Under the pieces are notes generated by a model that was given only the letters and a program-made list of their open reading frames with translations, did not search any database and was not told where the DNA came from. Shown here piece after piece: positions 49,601 through 58,467 of a stretch of 64,000 nucleotides of DNA. The DNA lies in NCBI RefSeq assembly GCF_003097315.1, contig NZ_QDDL01000001.1, forward strand, positions 1 through 64,000, written 5' to 3'. This DNA comes from Pelagibaculum spongiae (lineage in GTDB: Bacteria > Pseudomonadota > Gammaproteobacteria > Enterobacterales > Pelagibaculaceae). The first letter of the stretch is position 1. The number at the start of each line of letters is the position of its first letter. A program made the position numbers and the translations under genes.

Positions 49601-50161
49601 CTAGATCAACCAAAATAGCAAATGCATTACTAAGCAGGAAAACACGCCCGCTAGAATATCATCCAGCATAATCCCCAAGCCACCATGAACCTTTTGATCT
49701 AACCATTTAATTGGCCATGGTTTGAAAATATCGAATATTCTAAAAACAATAAAACCGCCGACAATCGATTGCCAAGAAAACGGCAAGGCAAACATAGTAA
49801 TCAAGTAACCGGCAAACTCATCCCATACAATACCACCATGGTCATGAACACCAATGTCACTTGATGTTTTACCGCAAATCCAAACACCCACCAGACATAT
49901 CAGCAAAGTGATTACTGCGTATGCCCATAGCGAAAGCGGGCTCATCAACAAGAACAATGGCACCGCTGCTAGCGTGCCAAAAGTTCCTGGCGCTACCGGC
50001 GCTGCACCAGAACCAAAACCAAATGCTAAAAAGTGAACCGGGTTTTTCCAGATTGAATCTGGCGTTTGCTTATTGGTTTTTTTATTCGGTTTATCGTTTG
50101 ATGTTGTTTCTGGTTTAGTCGGTTGTGACATGTTTTGATCTTGCATACCGGTATTCGCCAT
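49601..50161 (-). CDS. pgpA: phosphatidylglycerophosphatase A
   Basis: Inner-membrane phosphatase making phosphatidylglycerol. The 186-residue protein has a hydrophilic Lys/Asn/Thr-rich extension of about 40 residues not usual in PgpA. The core follows: GFGSGAAPVAPGTFGTLAAVP, HDHGGIVWDEFAGYLITM, FRIFDIFKPWPI and GGLGIMLDDILAG. Start choice is uncertain: the ATG at 50161 lies right against an AAAGGA, while the ATG at 50146 has better spacing. It is the downstream partner of thiL. Confidence 0.94.
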   Translation of the reverse strand: MANTGMQDQNMSQPTKPETTSNDKPNKKTNKQTPDSIWKNPVHFLAFGFGSGAAPVAPGTFGTLAAVPLFLLMSPLSLWAYAVITLLICLVGVWICGKTSSDIGVHDHGGIVWDEFAGYLITMFALPFSWQSIVGGFIVFRIFDIFKPWPIKWLDQKVHGGLGIMLDDILAGVFSCLVMHLLFWLI

Positions 50162-50216
50162 TCCTTTATTAAAACATTATATTTCGAGTCATTATTAAAA
50201 TAAAAAACCAAATATT

Positions 50217-51188
50217 TTATTTTGAAAAATGCTCAAAACCTTTTAATTGTAACGCCACAGCTTGGCCATTTTTCAACCACTCGATATGAGGGGTAACCTC
50301 ATGGCTGGCTAATTGCCGCATTTTTCCTATCACCTGCACTTGAGGAAACTGCCGCTGTACAGCTGCTAGCTCTGACGCATTCAAAGTGAAACACAGTTGG
50401 TAGTCATCACCGCCAGCCAATTGCTTTTGATATGCTTGCTGTTGGGTCAGATTTTTCGGCAAATGTTCACCAGAAAAATGCTCTAAATCGACTTCCGCGA
50501 CTACTTTACTAGCACGGCAAATATGGGCAAGATCACTCGCCAAACCATCCGAAAGATCCAAGCAAGCATGCCCTGCAGCACGTTCTGACAAATACTGACC
50601 AAGCTGCAATTGAGGGTTAGGATATTCTAGGCATTTAATAAATGGTTTGGCTTGCTTGATATCAGTCACTAGTGGTTTCAGCAGCATATCCAAACCACAA
50701 GCCGCTTCACCCAAGCGATCACTAATACAAATTAAATCGCCCGCCAACGCATTGCTACGACGCAAAGCTTTTCCTGGTTCAATTAAGCCTGCGACTTGCA
50801 CCGTAATACTTAACGGGCCAGAAGTAGTATCTCCGCCAATCAAGGCAATACCGCTTTGCTTGGCCAGCTCAGCAAAGCCTCGGCAAAACTCAGCTAACCA
50901 TAACTCATCAGCGTCGGGAAGACTCAACGCCAGTGAACACCAAACCGGTTGAGCGCCCATCGCGGCGAGATCTGATAGATTTACTGCTAGCGCTTTATGA
51001 CCAATCGAGTGTGCAGGACTACAAGCTAGAAAGTGAACATCAAGGTTCAGGGTGTCCATCGAAAGGGCCAATTGCTTACCAGCGGGTGGCTGCCATAACG
51101 CGCAATCATCACCGATTCCCAGTTCAAGTCCTTCACATTGGCCGGTTACCCGACTTAAATATTTCTCAATTAATGAAAACTCTGCCAT
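50217..51188 (-). CDS. thiL: thiamine-monophosphate kinase
   Basis: Phosphorylates thiamine monophosphate to the active diphosphate, required by Dxs among others. The 323-residue PurM-like kinase has MAEFSLIEKYL, GIGDDCALW, SMDTLNLDVHF, HKALAVNLSDLAAMGAQP and GDTTSGPLSITV. The frame is open to 51212, but the family start is the ATG at 51188. thiL-pgpA is the usual order; nusB, usually upstream, is missing and is replaced by a decayed regulator. Confidence 0.95.
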   Translation of the reverse strand: MAEFSLIEKYLSRVTGQCEGLELGIGDDCALWQPPAGKQLALSMDTLNLDVHFLACSPAHSIGHKALAVNLSDLAAMGAQPVWCSLALSLPDADELWLAEFCRGFAELAKQSGIALIGGDTTSGPLSITVQVAGLIEPGKALRRSNALAGDLICISDRLGEAACGLDMLLKPLVTDIKQAKPFIKCLEYPNPQLQLGQYLSERAAGHACLDLSDGLASDLAHICRASKVVAEVDLEHFSGEHLPKNLTQQQAYQKQLAGGDDYQLCFTLNASELAAVQRQFPQVQVIGKMRQLASHEVTPHIEWLKNGQAVALQLKGFEHFSK

Positions 51189-51353
51189 AGCTACCAGACA
51201 CAAATTCTGCAACAGGCGCTACTTTAACAGGGTTGCCAGATTGTTGTCAGAATTCCGAGCCATGGTCTGTAGATCCCACTGTTCACCAATATAATCAATC
51301 ATCGCTTAACATAGACGGGTAAATAATTATTACTGGTATACACCATATAGATG

Positions 51354-52034
51354 TCACACACAGGTCGCTTCCATATCTGGCAAAATGCGCACTAACTCAC
51401 CCGAAGTCAGCTCCTTATTAAACCATTAGTCAGGCATAAGAAAAATACCAAAACCCGCCGCTGCAGCGCGAAAAAGAATGTCCGGATCAAAGCCCTAGAT
51501 TTTTGGTTCGATCGTAATCAACCTCGTCTGCACCCCACTCTCGTGGTGCAACTCCAGATCATTTCAACCCCGATAGCCCAACATATCGTGCTTGATCAAA
51601 TCTTCAGAGTACCTTGGCATTCCTTTTTGTTCGATATATTCAGGCGTTGTAGAAAATATCATATCGACACCCTTAGGCCTTTTTGCTATCCGCGAAAAAT
51701 CCTTTAGATCACCAAAACGGAAGGCCACATCAACTGAGTCTTCATAAAAAAACATGCGAAGAATAGTTATCATTTTCTGTCAGGAAATCGAGCCGACCCC
51801 CGAATGCTTTCTTAAAAAGGGGTATAACAAAGGTGAAATTACTTCATTAATAAAACAAATAGCTGCTGCAATCGAACCCCCCCCTCCATTTCATGAATAT
51901 CATCTTTGATTTCGGAAGATAGTTCTTCCTGCTCATAAATTCTGTCACGACTCTTTTTCAAGGTGTTAGATTCGACGTGCCAGAATGCCAGCTGGCACAA
52001 TGAATCAACGAGAGGCTGCGCTAAAGCTGCCATT
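51354..52034 (-). pseudogene. LysR-family regulator pseudogene
   Basis: On the minus strand a single frame reads SIAAAICFINEVISPLLYPFLRK, then DSVDVAFRFGDLKDFSRIA, YLEQ-like and DLIKHDMLGYRG, then LFRAAAAGFGIFLMPD and LTSGELVRILPDMEATCV. This is the effector domain of a LysR regulator, but it is broken by four in-frame stops (TGA, TGA, TAG, TAA). The N-terminal part (51839-52034) is in another frame, joined near a C8 run at 51877-51884, and no intact helix-turn-helix is visible. It ends at TGA 51354-51356. Confidence 0.8.
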
Positions 52035-52223
52035 AGCATTCTCTAATCAAATTGTCACAGAGAAGAAACAAATCGCCATATCGTAATTTTCATTTGACCG
52101 TTACTCCGTTCAATCGTTGACCCCTGTTAAGTTCTAGCATGATAAAGATGACAGATACTTGCTGCTTTAAAGCAAAGCCATTAGCCTTGCAAATGCCAGA
52201 ACTTATCCGTTGCCAGATATCTT

Positions 52224-53669
52224 ATGACACAGCACTTCCAGATTGGTGAAAATACTGACTGCTTGTTTTTCCCACAGCAGCATCAGCTACAAGTGTCTGG
52301 TGAACAACATCATCTAGAGCCTTTGCAATCCCGCTTACTATTGTTTTTTATTCAACACAATGGCCAAGTGATTAGTGCCGAGCAAATTGCTGATGAAGTT
52401 TGGCAACGCAACCAAGTCTCTGAAAATCTAGTTCGCCAAGCAATTAGCCATCTTAGAGCCAGCTTGAATGATCAAAAACGCCCCTTCTCAATCATTAAAA
52501 CCATTCCCAAACAGGGTTATCTATTTGATCTACCAGTGACTGAACATTCGCTGGATAGCAACCAACAGCAACCACTAGTAGTGCAATCTACACCAGCCAC
52601 TACTCAATCTGAAAAGCCTGAGATTACTACAACGACTACCCCAGCTAACCGCTTAAACACGGGGCTGTTGCTATTGTTGATTAGCTTAATGATCGTCGCA
52701 GTCGCCTTGTTTGGCTATGAAATCTCGCGACCAACAGAGCAGGCTGAATATGGCAATTCTGAACAACGACAAGTCCCCTTGGTACTACATGATGTTGTTC
52801 TAGATCGAGCAGAAGATTTTCAGGTCGCTCGAAGCGTCTACGAATACTTGTTCTTTGGTTTAAATTCTTCAAAGCAGCTGATTAATTATCGCCATTCACA
52901 GCTGGACCCTAAATCGGTTCCTGAACTTGAGCCAACCGCGGTGCAACTAAGAAGTTGGATCAAGCGTGATGACCACGGGTACCTAGTCAAATTAATATTG
53001 CAGCAACCAGACAAAAGCAAACCACCGATCGAGCTAACCAGCCACTTTTCTGAAGATGATTTTTTTGATGCGATTGGTGATTTAATTCTTGAAGTCAAAA
53101 CTCGGCTCAATGTCGCCAGCGACGATTATGATATTGCCCGGCATAAAATTACCTCAATTAACAAACTGCAAGATTGGAATATTTTGGCACGTGGCATTTC
53201 TAATTTTTACCAGGGAAAAGGCCAACAAGCTTTGGGTAATTATGCTGCCGAGCTGCAAGGGCTTAAGCAGCAAGGCCGCGACTATTATCTGCTCGATGCA
53301 ATGGACTCCTATTTGGCATCCATGCGCTTTCTGGATTCTGGTAATCCACAAGATCAACAGCAAGCGCTCGATCAGGCTGCCAGCGCCTTTGAAAAAAATC
53401 CTCGTTGCACCATTGCCAATGCAACGCTCGGCCTGGCTTTATTACTAGACCATCGAAGCGAACAAGCCTATCCCCATTTGTTTTATGCCGCAGAAAGCTC
53501 ACCCAACCCACTAAACTTTTACCTGCTGAGTGTTGCCGACCAACAATCAAATAATCCCCGCGGTGCTGAATACTACTACCATCGCTTCTCCGCCCTAAAA
53601 AAGAGCGCTGGCGGCGAACTTTTTAATCTAAACCTTCGCCTACAAAAACCAAACAACGACCATAAATAA
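52224..53669 (+). CDS. ToxR/CadC-like membrane-bound transcriptional regulator
   Basis: A 481-residue one-component regulator: N-terminal OmpR-type winged helix (about 5-103; LEPLQSRLLLFFIQHNGQVISAEQIADEVW, SENLVRQAISHLRASL, IKTIPKQGYLF), a Gln/Thr-rich linker, one membrane helix (146-164) and a periplasmic domain of about 310 residues with helical TPR-like repeats near the end (ALDQAASAFEKNPRCTIANATLGLALLL). It probably senses envelope conditions. The following genes for a small membrane protein and a DsbB-like protein are likely targets. Confidence 0.88.
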   Translation: MTQHFQIGENTDCLFFPQQHQLQVSGEQHHLEPLQSRLLLFFIQHNGQVISAEQIADEVWQRNQVSENLVRQAISHLRASLNDQKRPFSIIKTIPKQGYLFDLPVTEHSLDSNQQQPLVVQSTPATTQSEKPEITTTTTPANRLNTGLLLLLISLMIVAVALFGYEISRPTEQAEYGNSEQRQVPLVLHDVVLDRAEDFQVARSVYEYLFFGLNSSKQLINYRHSQLDPKSVPELEPTAVQLRSWIKRDDHGYLVKLILQQPDKSKPPIELTSHFSEDDFFDAIGDLILEVKTRLNVASDDYDIARHKITSINKLQDWNILARGISNFYQGKGQQALGNYAAELQGLKQQGRDYYLLDAMDSYLASMRFLDSGNPQDQQQALDQAASAFEKNPRCTIANATLGLALLLDHRSEQAYPHLFYAAESSPNPLNFYLLSVADQQSNNPRGAEYYYHRFSALKKSAGGELFNLNLRLQKPNNDHK

Positions 53670-53808
53670 TTGATTTTCGGCGTTAGTTGTTTGAATTTAA
53701 TATCTAACTCTTTCTTTCTGCCTTGCATCATTCGAGATACCTCTTTTTAGGTGTCAAATGGTTTCCAGATTCTCGACCCACTCATTTTCAATCGATCTGG
53801 AGGCCTGT

Positions 53809-53976
53809 ATGAATACGCTGGTCTATGCGTTTATGACACTGGTTTGTTGGTGGCTGATTCGTCAACCACAAAAGCAGGAGCGCTCTTGGCGCTGGATGCT
53901 GATCTCTTTAATTACTTTGGTTGGCTACATCGTTGCTTACTTCTGGAAGCACCCAATGCTGTATGGCCCACTTTAA
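53809..53976 (+). CDS. small two-helix membrane protein upstream of dsbB-like gene
   Basis: A 55-residue protein with two hydrophobic segments (about 3-16 and 31-44) joined by a basic stretch RQPQKQERSWR. The ATG at 53809 has GGAGG seven bases before it. It ends 13 bases before the DsbB-like start, so the two are translated as a pair. Small proteins of this size are known next to DsbB-like genes (annotated DUF5993 in other genomes); I cannot confirm membership. Confidence 0.65.
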   Translation: MNTLVYAFMTLVCWWLIRQPQKQERSWRWMLISLITLVGYIVAYFWKHPMLYGPL

Positions 53977-53989
53977 GGAGGCGATTATC

Positions 53990-54577
53990 ATGATTAAAAT
54001 TTCTGAAAACCATTTTTACAATGTCATCGCCCTTGCCATTTTGGTGTTAGGCGGCGGTGTATTTACCGCAACATTTGTCGAGCAACTGTTTTTAGGCGAC
54101 ATGCCTTGTGCCAGCTGCCTAATTACTCGCCAATTAATTTTATTGGTTACCATGGTTGCTTGCATGGTATTGCGCTACGGCCCTCAGCCGAAGTTTGTCG
54201 GCCTGCTATTAATTATTGCAGTAATCGATATGTATGTTGGCTTGCGCCACTCAACCTTCCACTGGTTCGCCTACGAAGGCACTGAAGGTCGCATCATGGG
54301 CATTCATATGTATGTTTGGGGCATTTTTATGCAGATGGGCGTCATCACCATGATCGGTGTATTACTGACTGCCTTGCCAAAAGTATTTGATTTTTGCGCA
54401 CTAGTACCAGCTGCAGGCCGAGCACTTAACTGGCTACAAAAAAGCGCACTCTGGCTGACGCTACTGCTGGTTGTTGCCAACCTAGTACTGTCATTTGCAC
54501 TGGTTGGCCCACCACCACTGAAAGCACCATGGCCACCGGTTTATTGGGGCTGGTTAGAAACCGGTTGGAACTGGTAG
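53990..54577 (+). CDS. DsbB-like disulfide-bond/quinone membrane protein
   Basis: A 195-residue membrane protein with four or five helices. The first periplasmic loop has Cys40-Ala-Ser-Cys43 in GDMPCASCLITRQL, like the CxxC of DsbB that passes electrons to quinone. The C-terminal loop after the last helix is unusual: PPPLKAPWPP and YWGWLETGWNW, Pro- and Trp-rich. I see no second Cys pair typical of DsbB; the only other cysteines are isolated. Function in disulfide chemistry is inferred. The ATG at 53990 follows AAGGAGG. Its 3' end is duplicated at 56817-56931. Confidence 0.75.
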   Translation: MIKISENHFYNVIALAILVLGGGVFTATFVEQLFLGDMPCASCLITRQLILLVTMVACMVLRYGPQPKFVGLLLIIAVIDMYVGLRHSTFHWFAYEGTEGRIMGIHMYVWGIFMQMGVITMIGVLLTALPKVFDFCALVPAAGRALNWLQKSALWLTLLLVVANLVLSFALVGPPPLKAPWPPVYWGWLETGWNW

Positions 54578-54632
54578 GTTATAAAAAAGCAATATACACA
54601 AAAGCCGATGACTGAAAAGTCATCGGCTTTTT
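54518..54632. repeat. 115-bp direct repeat, copy A (3' end of dsbB-like gene plus terminator)
   Basis: Matches 56817-56931 with three mismatches. It covers the last 20 codons of the DsbB-like gene and its terminator. Confidence 0.93.
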
Positions 54633-54634
54633 AA
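54599..54634 (+). terminator. terminator of the dsbB-like gene
   Basis: AAAAGCCGATGAC-TGAAAA-GTCATCGGCTTTTT hairpin, 22 bases past the stop. An almost identical copy lies at 56898-56931. Confidence 0.9.
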
Positions 54635-54716
54635 ATAGCAAATAAGTTGCATATATACCGCAAGATCGAGCTGAAAATCCATTTCCAGGTAAGCTCAATC
54701 ACAGCAATGAATAGCA

Positions 54717-55061
54717 TTATTTATATTTGATATACAGATCACACTTGCTGAATGGAAGCATTGAATACTCTCCCCGCGTGACAACATAAGATTTAAATTC
54801 ATTATTTTCCATGAATTTATTCATCTTCTCCCTTGCATATACTAGTACACCACCATCACAGTTTGCTGTACCACCAACATAAACTCTCAGTTGATGTAGA
54901 TCTAAGTCCTTATTATATTCAATCTTATTATCGTAATCAGAATATGTACCGAGCGCATTATCATTCGCTTGGGCAACCGCTGTATTCTTTATGTTGTAAT
55001 GAGTTGATGACGCACATGCGCTAAGTGTCATCAAAAGTAAAACTAGGACTGTCTTTTTCAT
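54717..55061 (-). CDS. small lipoprotein, unknown function
   Basis: A 114-residue product with a lipoprotein signal: VLVLLLMTLSAC with lipobox LSAC, giving a lipidated Cys16. Ala17 follows, so outer-membrane sorting is likely. The mature part has two cysteines (NCDGG, SKCDLY) that could form a disulfide, and ends in a Lys/Tyr strand. No known domain was recognised. It lies inside the segment bracketed by the 115-bp repeat, so it may be cargo of that insertion. Confidence 0.7.
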   Translation of the reverse strand: MKKTVLVLLLMTLSACASSTHYNIKNTAVAQANDNALGTYSDYDNKIEYNKDLDLHQLRVYVGGTANCDGGVLVYAREKMNKFMENNEFKSYVVTRGEYSMLPFSKCDLYIKYK

Positions 55062-55216
55062 TATGCATACCTATTTCATCTTATTTTCTCTGCCGAAGAA
55101 CATTCATTACGGCAATCTCACACACAGCAAGCCAATTGGTCCGCTGTGATTTTTCTGCCGGATAGTATACAACCAAAGCGTCATACATCAACTGACAACT
55201 GCTTGTATGCTTAACA

Positions 55217-55291
55217 TACAAAGCCTGCCTACAAAACCTGCCATACAAAACTTGCCATATACAAAACCTGCCATGCCATACAAAACCTGCC
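55217..55291. repeat. array of degenerate TACAAAACCTGCC repeats
   Basis: Five copies of the 13-mer start at 55217, 55230, 55244, 55260 and 55279, spaced 13-19 bases apart; a sixth starts the next 67-bp unit at 55346. They lead into the REP-like palindromes before the RAYT gene. Confidence 0.85.
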
Positions 55292-55412
55292 AGGCATAAT
55301 TTAAGTTATGCTTGGGCTCTTCCATTAATTCTTTTCATTTCACACTACAAAACCTGCCAGGCATAATTTAAGTTATGCCTGGGCTCTTCCATTAATTCTT
55401 TTCATTTCACAC
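55279..55412. repeat. 67-bp tandem duplication containing a REP-like palindrome
   Basis: Two head-to-tail units, 55279-55345 and 55346-55412, differ at a single base. Each contains CCAGGCATAA / TTATGCCTGG around TTTAAG, a 10-bp stem (one mismatch at the outer arm in unit 1). They lie 55 bases before the RAYT-like gene, as REPs do around their transposase. Confidence 0.93.
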
Positions 55413-55466
55413 AAGTGCTTAACGGGATTATTGTATTTAAATCCAATAGCGTAGGTTTGCAGTGCT

Positions 55467-56522
55467 ATGACCGGTCATAACTTTAGCTTCCAATCTTCTT
55501 CTGCCCACTCCAAAAGCGATACCGTCGAAATTGCTCGGGTTGGCCCACGGCGTGCAAATATGAATACCAAGCACTGCCATTGGTTTCACTGCCTTAGCAG
55601 GGTATGTCGTAAAGCGTGGTTATGTGGCGTAGACCCGGATACCGGTGAAAGCTTTGAACACCGCCGTGACTGGGTTGTAAAACGACTGGCATTATTAGCC
55701 GATGCATTTTCAATTGAAATTGCCAGTTATGCCGTCATGAGTAATCACTACCATCTGGTATTATGTGTCAATCTGGAAAAAGCCAACAGCTGGCAAGGCG
55801 ATGAAGTACTTCACCGTTGGTGCAAGGTGTATAAAGGCCCAGAAATTGTCCAGCGCTATTTAGCTGGCGATAATTTAATGCCATCTGAAATGAAATATGT
55901 CGAAAGTTTTGTTGAAGAATATCGAACGAGACTAATCGATCTTAGCTGGTTTATGCGCAGCCTAAATGAACCTTTGGCAAGAATGGCCAATGCCGAAGAT
56001 GAATGTACAGGGCACTTCTGGGAAGGTCGTTTTAAAGCGCAAGCACTGCTAGACCAACAAGCTATTTTAACCTGCATGGCCTATGTCGATTTAAACCCGC
56101 TACGGGCTGGTATCGCAAAAACACCTGAGCAGTCTGAATATACTTCGATTCATCAACGAATCCAGCGGCAATGTAAATCGAAAAACAAATCAAATTATAA
56201 AGCTTGCATCAAACCAAAATTAAAGCCATTTCATAGCAAAGATCCCCTACAAGAAAAAATCCCATTTTCTTATAAAGATTATCTCGATCTAGTTGATCGA
56301 ACAGCTCGTATTATCCGTCAAGGCAAAGCGTCAATCGATCCAACGCTACCGCCAATTATTGACCGGCTTGACATTGATAAACATGGCTGGGTACAAACCA
56401 TGTGCCGTGGTGGCAACAAGTTCCACTGTGTAGTTGGAACTCAAAGTTCCTTAAATAGGTATGCTGAGCTTATTAAACAGTTTTGGGTTAATGGCCCTGG
56501 AGATCACCCGCTATTTAAATAA
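55467..56522 (+). CDS. REP-associated tyrosine transposase (RAYT-like, Y1_Tnp)
   Basis: A 351-residue HUH endonuclease-like protein: AVMSNHYHLVL carries the HxH pair (His94, His96), and the catalytic Tyr is probably Tyr206 in MAYVDLNPLRAG. FWEGRFKAQALLD is also typical. It is longer than classical RAYTs; the last 120 residues are basic (CKSKNKSNYK). REP-like palindromes on both sides (55279-55412 left; inverted half-site 56789-56805 right) support a self-contained REP unit. RAYTs cleave REP DNA and are thought to spread or maintain REPs; whether this one is active is unknown. Confidence 0.88.
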   Translation: MTGHNFSFQSSSAHSKSDTVEIARVGPRRANMNTKHCHWFHCLSRVCRKAWLCGVDPDTGESFEHRRDWVVKRLALLADAFSIEIASYAVMSNHYHLVLCVNLEKANSWQGDEVLHRWCKVYKGPEIVQRYLAGDNLMPSEMKYVESFVEEYRTRLIDLSWFMRSLNEPLARMANAEDECTGHFWEGRFKAQALLDQQAILTCMAYVDLNPLRAGIAKTPEQSEYTSIHQRIQRQCKSKNKSNYKACIKPKLKPFHSKDPLQEKIPFSYKDYLDLVDRTARIIRQGKASIDPTLPPIIDRLDIDKHGWVQTMCRGGNKFHCVVGTQSSLNRYAELIKQFWVNGPGDHPLFK

Positions 56523-56788
56523 TTGAAAAGCTCAAAGAGCTAACTAGCTAAATGCTGATCATACCTCTAGTAGCAAACTACAAAAAAAATCATATTTAGT
56601 TTATTTTTTTCTTTTAATTTCTCTTCAAACTTATGTTTTTATGATACAAATTTCAGTTTTTTGACTTGAAAATGTTTCTTGACCGCTTGCTTTTTTTACT
56701 AAAAGCCTATTCTTGAATGAAATATATACGAACGCCTTTAAAGACTTTTCGAGCATCATGTAATTGATAAGTTCTGCTAAGAATAAAG
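56523..56788. other. AT-rich tail of the RAYT unit
   Basis: About 270 very AT-rich bases with no open frame of note, between the RAYT stop and the right half-site. Confidence 0.4.
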
Positions 56789-56805
56789 AAAATTATGCCT
56801 GGCAG
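56789..56805. repeat. inverted REP half-site downstream of the RAYT gene
   Basis: AAAATTATGCCTGGCAG is the reverse complement of CTGCCAGGCATAATTT found in each 67-bp unit upstream of the RAYT gene. It lies 11 bases before copy B of the 115-bp repeat. Confidence 0.75.
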
Positions 56806-56816
56806 ATAAAAGACTC

Positions 56817-56931
56817 CTGAAAGCACCATGGCCCCCCGTTTATTGGGGCTGGTTAGAAACCGGTTGGAACTGGTAGGTTATAAAAAAGCAATATACACAA
56901 AAGCCGATGACTGAAAAGTCATCGGATTTTT
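56817..56931. repeat. 115-bp direct repeat, copy B
   Basis: A second copy of the end of the DsbB-like gene and its terminator (see 54518-54632), with three substitutions. One (C to A at 56926) shortens the terminator stem by a pair. It serves as the terminator facing the M50 protease gene. Confidence 0.93.
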
Positions 56932-56993
56932 CATGAATTTATTATGGATACGAACCCTGATCTATATTGTTTTTCTAATGCATGCCAAGCATT

Positions 56994-58136
56994 CTAACTT
57001 TGTAATATTTTCAGCGGCAACGACAGCAGCTGATCACCACTGTCAGCGGTCAACCAAATGATCGCCATAAACCCTGCCACGGTTAGCACATACCAAACTG
57101 CTGAAAAAATTTGGCCGTAAGTATCCAATGGCAATAAATGACTTTGATGACGGCGCTTCCATTCCATGACAATTTCGATTGAGCCAATTGCCAACAAAAA
57201 ACCGAATAGCGTGAGGCCAAAGTAATAACAAATCACAACACCCAGTGCTGCCCCGCCGATACAAAACAGCAAGCCAGCCAAGCTATTCATAGAAAAGCTA
57301 ATACTTTTAATTACATGGCCACCATCAAGGGGCAGAATTGGCAGCATGTTAAATAAATTAAGCAGCGCACTTAATGAAGCTAACGCAGCAAAAAATACGT
57401 TGCCTGTCACCCAGTATCCAATTAAGCATGCTAAAGACATGATCAAACCAAAGGTTGGCCCCATAATTGAAATAACAATATCTTGCCAGCGAGTATTAAT
57501 TTTTTCATCGGTCAGCGCCGCGCCACCAACGAATGGAATCAAATAAAAGCCCTTGGTTTTCATACCAAAATATTTCATTGCCCTGACATGGCCATACTCA
57601 TGCACCACCAAACAAGCAATTAGAGCTAAAGCAAATTGGAATGAAAACAGCCATGAATAAGCAGCTAAACTTGCGCCCGCCAGCACCACCTTAATTACTT
57701 TGGCACTTTTTAATAGCTTAAAACCTAAAGAAGCCAACCCCATCAAGCCGGGCTTACGCACTTCCTTCACTGTCTCTACCGGCTGCTGTTTTTCAATATC
57801 TTGAGTGTTTCTTTCGCCTTGCAATTGCTCTTGGCCATCAACCAGCAATTGGTAGCTCACGGTAAATGGCTGCCACTGCAAATTAATGTTTAGTTTTACC
57901 TGGATGGTTTGAGGCGTTGCAGTATTTTTGCCAGAAGATGGTTCTGCTTCAAGCTCACTTTGCAGCGGCTCATTCGCCACAGACAGCTCGAACTCATGGC
58001 TAAACTCACCTTCATATTCAGTACTGGCGGTTCGTTGTGAGACACATTGATTGTCCCAAAAAAGCTGCTGCCACCCTGCCATTGAGGCTTCTAATCTTAG
58101 TTTTTTACCTAAACACTCTATATTCAGTAGTTCCAT
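56994..58136 (-). CDS. M50-family membrane zinc metalloprotease (site-2 protease type)
   Basis: A 380-residue intramembrane protease-like protein. In the numbering of the longer frame, a soluble beta-rich N-terminal part (1-130) precedes membrane helices with zinc ligands HEYGH (184-188) and the third ligand Asp in LPLDGGH (276). FGMKTKGFYLIPFVGGAAL is typical of the SpoIVFB/peptidase M50 group. It probably cleaves membrane-embedded regulators; its substrate is unknown. I use the ATG at 58136; the frame extends to a TTG at 58151. Confidence 0.85.
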   Translation of the reverse strand: MELLNIECLGKKLRLEASMAGWQQLFWDNQCVSQRTASTEYEGEFSHEFELSVANEPLQSELEAEPSSGKNTATPQTIQVKLNINLQWQPFTVSYQLLVDGQEQLQGERNTQDIEKQQPVETVKEVRKPGLMGLASLGFKLLKSAKVIKVVLAGASLAAYSWLFSFQFALALIACLVVHEYGHVRAMKYFGMKTKGFYLIPFVGGAALTDEKINTRWQDIVISIMGPTFGLIMSLACLIGYWVTGNVFFAALASLSALLNLFNMLPILPLDGGHVIKSISFSMNSLAGLLFCIGGAALGVVICYYFGLTLFGFLLAIGSIEIVMEWKRRHQSHLLPLDTYGQIFSAVWYVLTVAGFMAIIWLTADSGDQLLSLPLKILQS

Positions 58137-58467
58137 CTTACTCACACTCAATTCTGATAAATTTCATATTGGTCTATTTACAACAATGGCATTCAAATAG
58201 TCATTGGTTGATGACGGATGCAAAGCTGAGAGAAACATGACAAAAGCACTTGCTTTGTCAGCTCGCTTTGGGCCGATCTTACTGCCGGCGCACCTACAGG
58301 CATTGACCGCTCTACTAGCCATCAGCAATGCTGATGGCCACTTTACGTGCTCAGCATACCGGCCACAAGGTTCTATTTAAGATGTGGAACTAGATACACC
58401 GATCAAATGATGTTTAGTTTAATTTGAATTTAAATGGGAAGTTTTCAGAACGCTGTATCTTGATTAC
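58137..58467. other. intergenic region with a perfect 21-base palindrome
   Basis: A short plus-strand frame from 58238 to 58380 (47 codons, MTKALALSARFGPILLPAH...) has no known relatives that I recognise. Inside it GCCATCAGCA-A-TGCTGATGGC (58318-58338) is a perfect hairpin. It is either a small gene, a decayed one, or a structured RNA; none is established. Confidence 0.3.

Noticed and set aside
55217-55412. Repeat array considered as a CRISPR
   Set aside because: Units are 13-mers spaced 13-19 bases and a 67-bp tandem copy, with no regular unique spacers and no cas genes.
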